Positions 23,400 to 33,183 of a DNA stretch of 64,000 nt are shown here, one piece after another. Source of the DNA: Symsagittifera roscoffensis (taxonomy: Eukaryota; Xenacoelomorpha; Acoela; Convolutidae); assembly GCF_963678635.1 (NCBI RefSeq), contig NC_087062.1:80826751-80890750 (forward strand), written 5' to 3'. A model generated the notes under the pieces. The model had not been told where the DNA came from. It saw only the letters and a program-made list of their open reading frames with translations, and searched no databases. Both the position numbers and the translations under genes were made by a program. Positions within the stretch are counted from its first letter, which is position 1. Each line of letters begins with the position of its first letter.

Positions 23400-26300
23400 T
23401 TATATAACATAACAAGAAAAAACATAAATTATTATGAGGACGAACCAAATAATTGATTTAACAAAATAAATGTCCTTGGATGCGGAAAGACTCTCCTTAT
23501 TGGGTAACAGGGTGTCATCTTTTCTTATTATGAAATTTTTTATCAGTGTTTTTGTCAATGTGTACGGTAGTTTTCGATTAAACAAGGTTCGGATTATTGT
23601 GTTAAGGTTTCTGATTGATGTAAATAAGAAAGACTTACGAAGGAAATCAGTTTTACATGTTAAAGGGAACAGTAATGTTCCAGTTCGACGTTTATAGCGG
23701 AATTCAGAATTTGGGAATCTTATATGCGTGAAAGCTGGGGCATCGTTTCGGCATAACCTGTGAAGGTAGTGTGCTGATCGGTACTCGATTATATTCCGAG
23801 CAGTAGGAATTTTGTGCTGTTTCCTTAGAAGTGTAACGGAATCTCGTTTGCTTATTTTCATTATTATCCTGATTCCCCATTTTATTTGTTTTTCGAGTTT
23901 CTCAATATTATCTTGCTTACATCCGTTTAAGAGCATGCATGGATAGTGCAAATGGCTCAGTACAAGAGTATTTAACAGGAGAATTCTAGTACGCAGAGGG
24001 ACTTCGTCTCGGATGCATTTTATCGTTTGGATTGCTGTAGCCAATTTTTGTAAAATTTTGTTGATTTCTTTGTCGAATGTTAAGCTTATATCAATATTGA
24101 CGCCGAGAAATTTAACTGTCTCTGTTAAATTAACTTGATAGTTTCCAACTTTCAATGAAAGATTTTCATTTAGTTTCTTTTTCGACGGTGCAGAAAATAT
24201 AATGAACTGGGTTCTGTCTACATTAATCATTAATCGATTTAAAGGAAAATACAAGAGAATTTTATTGAAATTGTTTTCAATGCTCTTTGATGCTGTTTCG
24301 GGATCTGAATGAAAACTAAGCAGAGTCGTGTCGTCGGCGTATTGTACTAACGTGCATGATTTGTCTATTGTTTGTGGCAAGTCATTTACATACAAGTTGA
24401 ACAGCAGTGGTCCTAGTACAGTACCTTGGGGAACACCTTGCTCTTATTTAAACCAATCTGAGTGTTTGCCGTTTACTATTGTCAATTGATGTCTGTTTTC
24501 TAGAAATGACTTAGTAAGAGTTGTTGCTGACTGTTCAAAGCCAATGTGACTTAGTTTCCTTTCAAGGACTGAATGAGAGAGTGAATCAAATGCTTCAGAT
24601 AAATCAAGAAATGCAGCCGCTGCTATGTTATTTTTATCGAGATGAAATCTGATTTTTTCTGCTGTGTATAAAAGAGCATCATTAGTTGAATAACCTGGGC
24701 GAAAGCCAAATTGTTTTGGATTTAGAATATTGGAATTTGCTAAGAATTCGTGAATTTGGGATGAAAAAATTTTGTCAAACAACTTCGATAGAGTGTGTGT
24801 AATAGAAATTGGACGATAATTTACTGGATCTGTCGAGTCGCCTTTTTTGAATATGGGAAAAACGTGTGCTTTTTCTAAGGTATATGGAAATAAGGATTTC
24901 GAGATGCATTCATTGATAATCATCGTAAGAATTGGGTTTACAGTATTAATGCTGTCTTTTAGAGCCCAAGCAGGGATTTTGCTGGGTCCTAATGGCTTGT
25001 TTAAGGGAAGTAATAAAATTGCATCTTTCATTTCTTTGTGAGTTATGAACCTGAATTGAAAGTGCCTATTTGTTTTACTGTGTACACTGTACTCAGTTGG
25101 TACATCTATGGGATGATATGCGTTTTTGTATTCTTCTAATGTTTAGAACCTGTAGTTTAGAAAATTTGCTTTCTTCTTATTTTCAATTATAAGATCGCCA
25201 AACGAATTCCGTAGATCACCTATTTGGGTTGACTGTTTCATGGTGCTCCTGATAGAGTTTATGAAATTCCATTGTTTTTTTTGGACGGTCAAGCATTTTG
25301 AATTGGGCTGTTTTCTCTTTCTTGTATAAATGTTTTAAATGATTGTTGTAATTATTTCTTATTCGTTTATAGTTTTCAAAATTGGCATCTGTTCTTGATA
25401 ATTGATATGCCTTTAGAAGATTTTCGTTTTCCTGTTTCAAAGGTCTATTGACTGAGTTAAGTACTTTACCAGACAGCTGTAGCTGCGGTTTATTTCGGAT
25501 ATACTTCTGCTCTGGTGATGCGTGAGCGTTTAGGGCATGCGAGAAAATAACTTCAAATTTTATTAACATTTTAGAGACATCATTTTCTTGGTAGACGAGA
25601 AACCATGGACTCTGTTTAAGTTCCTCGCAGAACCTAGTTTTACAATAATTGGTTTTGTTGAAACGAAAAGTTTGAATTGGAATGGCTTTTTCGAATCGTT
25701 TTAGTTTGCTAATACACATTGTTATTAAATGGTCCGTGTTTATAGGTGGTTCTGCTACAATAGTTTCTTTACAAAGAGATTTGGTTGCTATAAAGTTATC
25801 TAAAATGGATTGGCTGTTTTTAGAGATAAATGTCGGTATTTACTTATTGGTTATTGGCAAAATGTATGGTTTAATAGAATCGCTGAGAATTTTAGCTTCA
25901 TGTTTATTCAAGTAGTTAATATTGAAATCACCCAAAATCGTAACATCTCGCGCTTCAGAGGTAGCGTAATCGATACCCTTTAGTGTATCTTCTATAAAAT
26001 TTTCCTTGAATTGTTTGTGTGGATTGTAGGCAATAGCAATCATCTGCCTTTTTGATTTTTTTGAGATGATTGGGCTATATTCCACCCAAAGTCCTTCAAA
26101 ATGGGGGGACGTAGATAATTTAAATCTTCTCGAATCTTAGGGTTAAATTTTTTCGGAATAATAAGAAGAGTACCAGCACCTGCGTGTTGACCAGTGCATT
26201 TTTTGTTACGGTCGCATCTTAAAATTTCATGGGTTGTTTTGCAGAATGAATAAGTTTCATGATCGCATGTTTCGTCAAGCCAGGTTTCCGTAAGACCGAT

Positions 26301-26570
26301 AGTTGTGTTTGAGTCAACTATTTCTGACAAGAAACGTATTTCCATGTGTTTGTTCTTTATGCTTCTACAATTTAGAGTTATATAGTTGAGGAAGTTGTGG
26401 TGTTCCTTTGCTTTGTTTGCCAGGATTTCATATGAAAGTGCGGGACCTGGATTGACTTCGATGTCCCCACATTGAAGAAGCAGGATTTACAACATTCCAA
26501 TCTGAAAAGTTAGCACCACAACTGCGCAATAGATGCCAGCTGTGAATCTAAAGTGGCGGTTAGAAGTCAT
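23400..26570 (-). pseudogene. LINE ORF2 (2A-like leader, endonuclease, reverse transcriptase), broken
   Basis: About 1056 codons in length. The order from the N-terminus is: ATG at 26,570; a hydrophobic stretch; a 2A-like 'GDIEVNPGP' (26,442-26,468); and an endonuclease with 'LNCRSI', 'LTETWLDE', 'ILGDFN' and 'NTDHLI'. The reverse transcriptase follows, with 'FKKGDSTDPVNYRPIS', 'FLDLSEAFDS', 'GVPQGTVLGPLLF' and the catalytic 'YADD' (24,330-24,341). The frame is broken by four TAA codons (listed in the element entry), a one-base loss in a run of six C (26,103-26,108) and a frameshift near 25,240. The protein is not made intact from this copy. Confidence 0.85.
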
Positions 26571-26726
26571 GTTTCTAGTTTTGAGTAGTGCGGTGCTGTT
26601 GGGTACATTGTAATTAATGGGAATGCTAGGTAAAAGAGAGAAAATAAGGAGAGTCTTTAAAAGCCATTGGCTAAAAAATAAATTTGATAGATCCAGATTA
26701 TTGGGTAATAGACTACTAAAACAACA

Positions 26727-27655
26727 TTAGTATGGATAGTATCTATTATGGCGTAAGTCATAATTACTACGATTGGCATTCATATAATTGTAGGCTTGAT
26801 TGTTGCTGAAACCATGGCTCGCAAGACTCTTTGGGTGCTCGGGGCCCCACGAGACTTGGCTTGAACCAGGTTTCACACGATTCCTCTGAGGGTGCGCTGG
26901 GCCACTAGAGTTGGAAGTATTCGGAGAAACAACTCGAGGTGATAATCTGGATAATGGTAGCACCTTTTCCATGATTGCATTTTTTAAAGTACTAATAGAG
27001 CGCATCAAATGTACTTCATCAAAGAAGATTGACTGATAGCCGTTTGTGCTGACAATTTTATCGTATATAGGAACAATTTGATACTTTTTTTCTTAAATTT
27101 ATGAGCAATAAGGCTGTTGAATTCAGTTATACGTTTACCACTTACAGAATCGGGTCCCGATTTCACAGGCGGGACTTGGCATATATTGATTATTGCAGGT
27201 GAAAACTTTGTCTCAATTTCACTAATGGTGGCGCAAAACGTTTCAAATATATCATCTACAGGTTTGTGTAGTTCCCTTGTGAAGGAATTGGTGCCGTCCT
27301 GGAAGGTTACTGATTTCAGCTCAGTATCGTCGTACTTTTTCACAACTGATTGTTTCTCGCTGCAAAATGACCCGCGGTAAGAATGAATGGCCACGTCTTT
27401 GGGCAGCTCCTTCGTGTCAAACTCCGCTAAAAAACTCGAACCAATAATCAAGTTTTGAGTATCATTGGGGATTACTTTGGCAGCAAAATCAATAGGTGCT
27501 CTGAGTCCTTTTGCGTTTTGATTACTGTTTGGAGGATTACTGGATGTTGCTAGTACATTGACAAGGTTATATATTTGAACGTAGTACTTATCTTTTTGTT
27601 CGGGATTGAGTTTCGTGAAGTCGTCGGGCAGCATCAGAAGCATTGGTGTTGACAT
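26727..27655 (-). pseudogene. LINE ORF1, SGNH/GDSL-esterase-like, frameshifted
   Basis: ATG at 27,655 opens 'MSTPMLLMLPDDFTKLNPEQ'. The region 'LIIGSSFLAEF' fits SGNH block I, though the Asp of GDS is replaced. A later 'FFDEVHLM' (Asp-Glu-Val-His at 27,009-27,020) fits block V with the Asp-x-x-His pair. The two parts are in different frames; the shift falls in a homopolymer of seven A (27,085-27,091). The tail is Asn/Tyr/Arg-rich and may bind nucleic acid. Known: esterase-type ORF1 proteins occur in CR1/L2 LINEs. The esterase call rests on motifs only. Confidence 0.6.
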
Positions 27656-27719
27656 TGTGTGAAGCCAGGAAAATGCCAGGAATAATGGTGCTGTTGGTGT
27701 CAAGGATAATATGCTGAAG

Positions 27720-28790
27720 TTAGTAGTCAGTGCCCAAAGAATGGCAACTAGTGTTTCATCACTCTCTGAAACTATTTAATAAGTTTATCACAACAATAAG
27801 AGAGAAAATTATTTTCTAACTTCGGAAAAACTCACGCATAGAGAAACTGGCTTTTTCAGAACTTGAATATTGTGGCAAGTCATTGCAAGCAAATGCTGAT
27901 AATTTCATAGAATTGAACTATTTTGAACCTTGACTTTGTAATAGAAAAATTGTTTATATTTTACGCTCTTGTTTCGCTGAATGATGGACATTTAAACGGT
28001 CATTTTAAAGACTAAAAGCTTGTTTTTAATCTTTTCACTCCACTTATTCGAGAAACAGCTCACTCCGAGGAAGCACTTGCTCCGAGGAAGCAGACGGTAA
28101 AAACTTGCATTTAGACCCGCAATAATTTACTTCAAATCAACATCTGATATGTTCTTAGAAGGTAGCTCTTTGATCATTCGCTCTTGGTCAATGCAAAAAA
28201 AACTTGATTAAGATTAAACTCGAAGTAATTGTTGTCCATATTCATTTTTGAAAACAAAATTTTTAGGGACTAAAACCCTGAACTTGCGTTAAATTTTGTC
28301 CATTTTTCCGTTTGTTCGGTAGAGGCAAGGGGTATAGTTTCATACTCGGTTTCATTTTCTCTCCGATATTTAATTTTGACCTAGATATCTGTTAGCAGTA
28401 CTCTTTTTGCTTATTTCGTCCCAAACGTCAAAGAGGGAACATTGTTCATCACATTGGGGAGCGTCGGTGTCGACTAAAAACCATTTGCAGTCAACTTCAC
28501 GAAGAGGAAGAGAGATTACAGTCGTTTTTAGGCCATCAATAACAATGTTTCAGAAATTATTCGCTGTTATACGCAGGCTCTATCACAAGTTATTGAAAAA
28601 TAATGAACTAACTGTGCGTTCCTAACCATTCACATCATTTCGAGCAGAAAGAACAGACAGTCCAATTATGCATGTCAATGATGAAATCAATCTTACCTTC
28701 ATTAGTTTTTTTTGAGGTTCATGACCAAACGATTAGGTCCCCATAAAATCGAATTGAAAAACGTTTTGCTACCAGGCCAGCTGAACATTT
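27720..28790. other. Spacer between LINE and SINE cluster, no gene seen
   Basis: AT-rich sequence. A short direct repeat of 'CTCCGAGGAAGCA' sits near 28,070. No coding exon is supported. Confidence 0.4.
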
Positions 28791-28814
28791 TATGTCTTTT
28801 GCCAAATTTTAAAC

Positions 28815-28965
28815 ATAAGCGAGGCTTCCCTTCGCAAACTCTTGCGAGAACACAACAAAAAGCAGCTCTATAAAGTGCAATATTGAAAATAAGAAATAAG
28901 CCTCGAATTAGAACCTGCGACGTAGAGATAAAGAGCCTCACACTCTAACAACTCTGACATGAAAG
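28815..28965 (-). repeat. SINE-family fragment
   Basis: Carries the shared block 'CTTCGCAAACTCTTGCGAG' and 'AAAGCAGCTCTATAAAGTG', followed by 'AATAAGCCTCGAATTAG' and a worn tRNA-like part. Confidence 0.55.
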
Positions 28966-29509
28966 CTTAATAAGCACCAAACACTAGCGACAAATAAAGG
29001 GATGCTATGCAATTTCCACTGCTACAGTGATATTTCCGAATAACTGAACTTTTAATGAATACTTTTATTTGTTTTGAGGTAGGTATTATGAGTTTTGTAG
29101 AAAAAAAAGAAAGTTCGTAATAATACATAAGGCTGATTGCAAGTGTAAAAATCACTAAAACCTATAAAAATGTCTTCTCCACGTTCATTAGCCTTATGAA
29201 AAAAAAACCAAGACCTATATAAGAGTATTCATTAATTTACGTAACCTAAATAGCTAGAAAAGGACCAATCAGCTAGCCTCAATTCACTTTGGAATAATTA
29301 CTTTACGCGTAGGATCTTCAAAAGTTTCATTTTGCTCAAAAGAAATCGCGCCTCAGCGCAATTGTGTAATAACGCACATTATTTAGTCTAATAACTGTTA
29401 TTTTTTTGAACCGTTAAATCATTACAAGAATTGATGTCAGGTTCCATTTGAGTTCCAGGCGTTGAAACTTTTATAAAAAATGAACGACGTAATAAAATTA
29501 AACTTTCGA

Positions 29510-30270
29510 TAGAGAGGCGAAGCTTCGCTTCGCAAACACCATAGACAAAAAGCTGCTCAGGAAAGTGCGATAAGAAAAGTAGAAAGAAGCCTCGAATTAG
29601 TAAAAATTCGCCTAAGCCTAGGAATCGATCTAACCACACAGTCACGCACGTTTAACCATCGACAAACACTAGTCTCGAATAAAGCGGCTACATAAGCTAA
29701 TAAATTGCCAATGCAATTCAGCAAAATTGGCACCAAATACAAATAGTAACAAATTTCAAGTAATAATTTCGACACAGGCGAAGCTTGGCTTCGCAAAAAA
29801 TAGCGAGAACATGAAAAAAGCAGCTCAAGAAAGTGTAATAAAAAAATAGAAAGAAGTCTCGAAGAAAGCAGTAACAAATGCTAAAAATTTGCCGATGCCA
29901 TTCAGCAAAAGCGGTACCAAATACACTTGTACAAAAAATTATTTAAAATACAACTTACTGAACTCATCCACAATAACTTTGCATAAAACAAATTGCAAAG
30001 CATAAAGCCACATTATGTATGAATAATGCAATTCAAAAAATATTCAAAAAATTATACTTATTCAGAAAAGTTTTTATGACTTTAATGTTGTTTGAAACAA
30101 TTAGCTTTTCGGTTCATTTGTTGAATGAAAATTGCTTTAACTGTGTTGACTTTTTACTATTCAAATACCAAAGCACATGGAATCACAAAGCTGTAAAGGT
30201 GCCCCAAAAAGGGCACCCACCAATGTTTGCGAATTAGTAAAAAAAGAAGGTTTTTAATACTACACTAAGC
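29510..30270 (-). repeat. tRNA-related SINE-family element (distal duplication unit)
   Basis: Has the 'AGAGGCGAAGCTTCGCTTCGC' type end (one hairpin), the 'CGATCTAACCACACAGTCACGCACG' tRNA-like zone and, at the other end, the 'GGTTTTTAATACTACACTAAGC' region. A second partial copy starts near 29,770. The counterpart in the other duplication unit is 31,887-32,650. Confidence 0.55.
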
Positions 30271-30593
30271 TGACTCTAGTATAAATAAATTTTGAACTAA
30301 AGCGACTAACTTTCCAACTAGAAAAAACTAAGCTTCGCAATATCTTTTTAAGTTTCGAGATTCGCTATTGGATTGTGCAATTCTCACGTTCTCCATTTAT
30401 AAAATATCCATTGAGAATTAAATTGCGCAAAATATATTTGTACACTATGAAACAACTTATTTACAATTTTACACGCTATTTTATACATCAGTCTACCAAA
30501 ATAATCGCAGAGTTTTATGCTACAGAAACTATAGAAGAAAACATAGAAGTATATGTTGAAATGTGGCTTTTGTCGTGAGATGCACTCGTGAGT

Positions 30594-30806
30594 TTAGATT
30601 GGAGCAGCCTTGTTGTCGCGAGGTACCAGTTCCCTGCTGATCTGTCCGTCGCCCTTGTCCTTATCCAGCCATTTGCCACAGGGGAACACGGTAGTCTCCT
30701 TAGTGCTCTCATTTGTAATCTCAACTCTATCCAGCATCCAACCGGCTCCAAAACCAGAGTTGTCATGCTCTATCACTAGTCTCTCGAGACTGCCGAGGTC
30801 CAGCAC
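30594..30806 (-). CDS. Duplicated exon 15 (distal copy): C half of a PLAT domain and stop
   Basis: 213 bases, intact, with the same acceptor and TAA stop as the proximal copy. With the distal exon 14 it would form an alternative last PLAT domain and an alternative 3' end. It may instead be an unused recent duplicate or an assembly artefact. Confidence 0.72.
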   Translation of the reverse strand: MLDLGSLERLVIEHDNSGFGAGWMLDRVEITNESTKETTVFPCGKWLDKDKGDGQISRELVPRDNKAAPI

Positions 30807-31154
30807 CTGTAAAAAACACTCATTGCATTTCGTATTTACTGTACATATGTTTTCTAGTTTCCCAACAAGATATTCATCTCTAAAGCGAGAATAGGAGCTG
30901 ACCAGTTTTGATAAGTTGTGTTCAGGTCAACGTCTAGGATTTTTTCCAGAGAAGGACGTTTTTTTTATCAAAAGCCTTTTCTCACCAAAAAACTTTCCGA
31001 GCTCTCGACTGAAAAAATATTGCTCCATTTTTTCCAACTTATTTCAATATGTGCTCACATATTTAAAATAGCTATTTTTAAACGTTTTACTTCTTTATGT
31101 GGTCCTTAAGATAGTTCACAAATTTAACTGACTGTCTAACACGCACACACTGAC

Positions 31155-31339
31155 CTGTATGTGGAATGTATCCAACTTTCCCTTTTCGAACTTGTCCATA
31201 TGAGTGTCACTTTTGCTCAGCTTATGCTTTCCAGAGTCCCCATGTTGGCCATATATGGTTATAAAGACATTGGCATCAGTGCCTGCTCCCTTCTCGTTAC
31301 CAGTGAACACGTCCACCTTGTACTTCACATTGGAGAGTG
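31155..31339 (-). CDS. Duplicated exon 14 (distal copy): N half of a PLAT domain
   Basis: 185 bases with the same acceptor, donor and phases as the proximal copy, so it could be spliced to exon 13 in its place. It keeps '[10 protein letters not shown]', which matches the motif in the PLAT domain at 61.8 kb. This copy therefore looks closer to the ancestral state at those residues. It cannot follow exon 15, which ends in a stop. Confidence 0.75.
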
Positions 31340-31886
31340 CTGAAAACGCAAAATCACAATTTCACATCCATCGGACAGTATATTTTTTTATTCTGATTAC
31401 ACCAATCGAAGTCGAAGTCAAGTGAACTTTTAATGAATACTTTTATTTGTTTTGAGGTAGGTATCATGAGTTTTGTAGAAAAAAAAGAAAGTTCGTAATA
31501 ATACATAAGGCTGATTGCAAGTGTAAAAATCACCAAAACCTATAAAAATGTCTTCTCCACGTTCATTAGCCTTATGAAAAAAAACCAAGACCTATATAAG
31601 AGTATTCATTAATTTACGTAACCTAAATAGCTAGAACAGGACCAATAAGCTAGCCTCAATTCACTTTGGAATATTTAGTTAACGCGTAGGACCTTGAATT
31701 GTTTCATTTTGCTTAAAAAAATCCCGCCTCAGCGCAGTTGTGTAATAACGCACATTATTTAGTCTAATAAACTGTCATTTTTTTGAACCCTTAAATCATT
31801 ACAAGAATTGATGTCAGGTTTCATTTGAGTTCCAGGCGTTGAAACTTTTATAAAAAACGAACGACGTAATGAAATTAAACTTTCGA

Positions 31887-32650
31887 TACAGAGGCGAAGC
31901 TTCGCTTCGCAAACACCATCGACAAAAAGCAGCTCTAGAAAGTGCGATAAGAAAAATAGAAATAAGCCTCGAATTAGTAAAAATTCGCCTAGGTCTAGGA
32001 ATCGATCTAACCACTCAGTCACGCACGTTTAACCATCGACAAACACTAGTCTCGAATAAAGCGGCTACATAAGCTAATAAATTGCCAATGCAATTCAGCA
32101 AAATTGGCACCAAATACAAATAGTAACAAATTTCAAGTAATAATTTCGACACAGGCGAAGCTTGGCTTCGCAAAAAATAGCGAGAACATGAAAAAAGCAG
32201 CTCAAGAAAGTGTAATAAAAAAATAGAAAGAAGTCTCGAAGAAAGCAGTAACAAATGCTAAAAATTTGCCGATGCCATTCAGCAAAAGCGGTACCAAATA
32301 CACTTGTACAAAAAATAATTTAAAATACAACTTACTGAACTCATCCACAATAACTTTGCATAAAACAAAATGCAAAGCATAAAGCCACATTATGTATGAA
32401 TAATGCAATTCAAAAAATATTCAAAAAATTATAATTATTCAGAAAAGTTTTTATGATTTTAATGTTGTTTGAAACAATTAGCTTTTCGGTTCATTTGTTG
32501 AATGAAAAATGCTTTAACTGTGTTGACTTTTTACTATTCAAATGCCAAAGCACATGGTATCACAAAGCTGTAAAGGTGCCCCAAAAATGGCACCCACCAA
32601 TGTTTGCGAATTAGTAAAAAAAGAAGGTTTTTAATACTACACTAAGCTGA
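31887..32650 (-). repeat. tRNA-related SINE-family element (proximal duplication unit)
   Basis: Same parts as 29,510-30,270 and duplicated with it. Its tRNA-like zone reads 'CCACTCAGTCACGCACG' on the plus strand. Confidence 0.55.
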
Positions 32651-32970
32651 CTCTAGTATAAATAAATTTTGAACTAAAGCGACTAACTTTCCAACTAGAA
32701 AAAACTAAGCTTCGCAATATCTTTTTAAGTTTCGAGATTCGCTATTGGATTGTGCAATTCTCACGTTCTCCATTTATAAAATATCCATTGAGAATTAAAT
32801 TGCGCAAAATATATTTGTACACTATGAAACAACTTATTTACAATTTTACACGCCATTTTATACATCAGTCTACCAAAATAATCGCAGAGTTTTATGCTAC
32901 AGAAACTATAGAAGAAAACATAGAAGTATATGTTGAAATGTGGCTTTTGTCGTGAGATGCACTCGTGAGT

Positions 32971-33183
32971 TTAGATTGGAGCAGCCTTGTTGTCGCGAGG
33001 TACCAGTTCCCTGCTGATCTGTCCGTCGCCCTTGTCCTTATCCAGCCATTTGCCACAGGGGAACACGGTAGTCTCCTTAGTGCTCTCATTTGTAATCTCA
33101 ACTCTATCCAGCATCCAACCGGCTCCAAAACCAGAGTTGTCATGCTCTATCACTAGTCTCTCGAGACTGCCGAGGTCCAGCAC
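32971..33183 (-). CDS. PLAT gene exon 15: C half of the last PLAT domain and stop (proximal copy)
   Basis: 213 bases: 70 codons and TAA, acceptor TTTTTTACAG. It encodes '[20 protein letters not shown]' and '[20 protein letters not shown]', ending 'DNKAAPI' a few residues after the domain, as LOXHD1 proteins do. By eye the nucleotide sequence is identical to the duplicate at 30,594-30,806. Confidence 0.87.
   Translation of the reverse strand: MLDLGSLERLVIEHDNSGFGAGWMLDRVEITNESTKETTVFPCGKWLDKDKGDGQISRELVPRDNKAAPI

Larger units (their letters stand above)
23297..27720 (-). mobile_element. Non-LTR retrotransposon of the CR1/L2 type, nearly full length, inactive
   Basis: Seen on the minus strand: an ORF1, then an ORF2 with apurinic-type endonuclease and reverse transcriptase. 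These are followed by a short 3' UTR with an AATAAA and a (CT)n tail at 23,304-23,320 instead of poly-A. Known: CR1/L2-like LINEs often end in short tandem repeats, and some encode an SGNH esterase in ORF1. Breaks: frameshifts near 27,085-27,091, 26,103-26,108 and about 25,240, plus in-frame TAA at 26,487, 25,840, 25,143 and 24,444. The exact 5' end and any target-site duplication could not be fixed. Its orientation is the same as the PLAT gene but it lies 3' of it. Confidence 0.85.

Noticed and set aside
23400-26570. TAA reassigned to an amino acid, because all four ORF2 nonsense codons are TAA
   Set aside because: The PLAT gene ends normally at TAA, the residues expected at the four sites differ, and TAA is the likeliest nonsense change in AT-rich DNA. 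Ordinary decay is enough.
29557-29877. Hydrophobic 'LLLSSRLLSIFLLHFLELLF' frames (also at 32,015) as membrane proteins
   Set aside because: They are translations of the SINE-family repeat and its duplicate, with no independent support.
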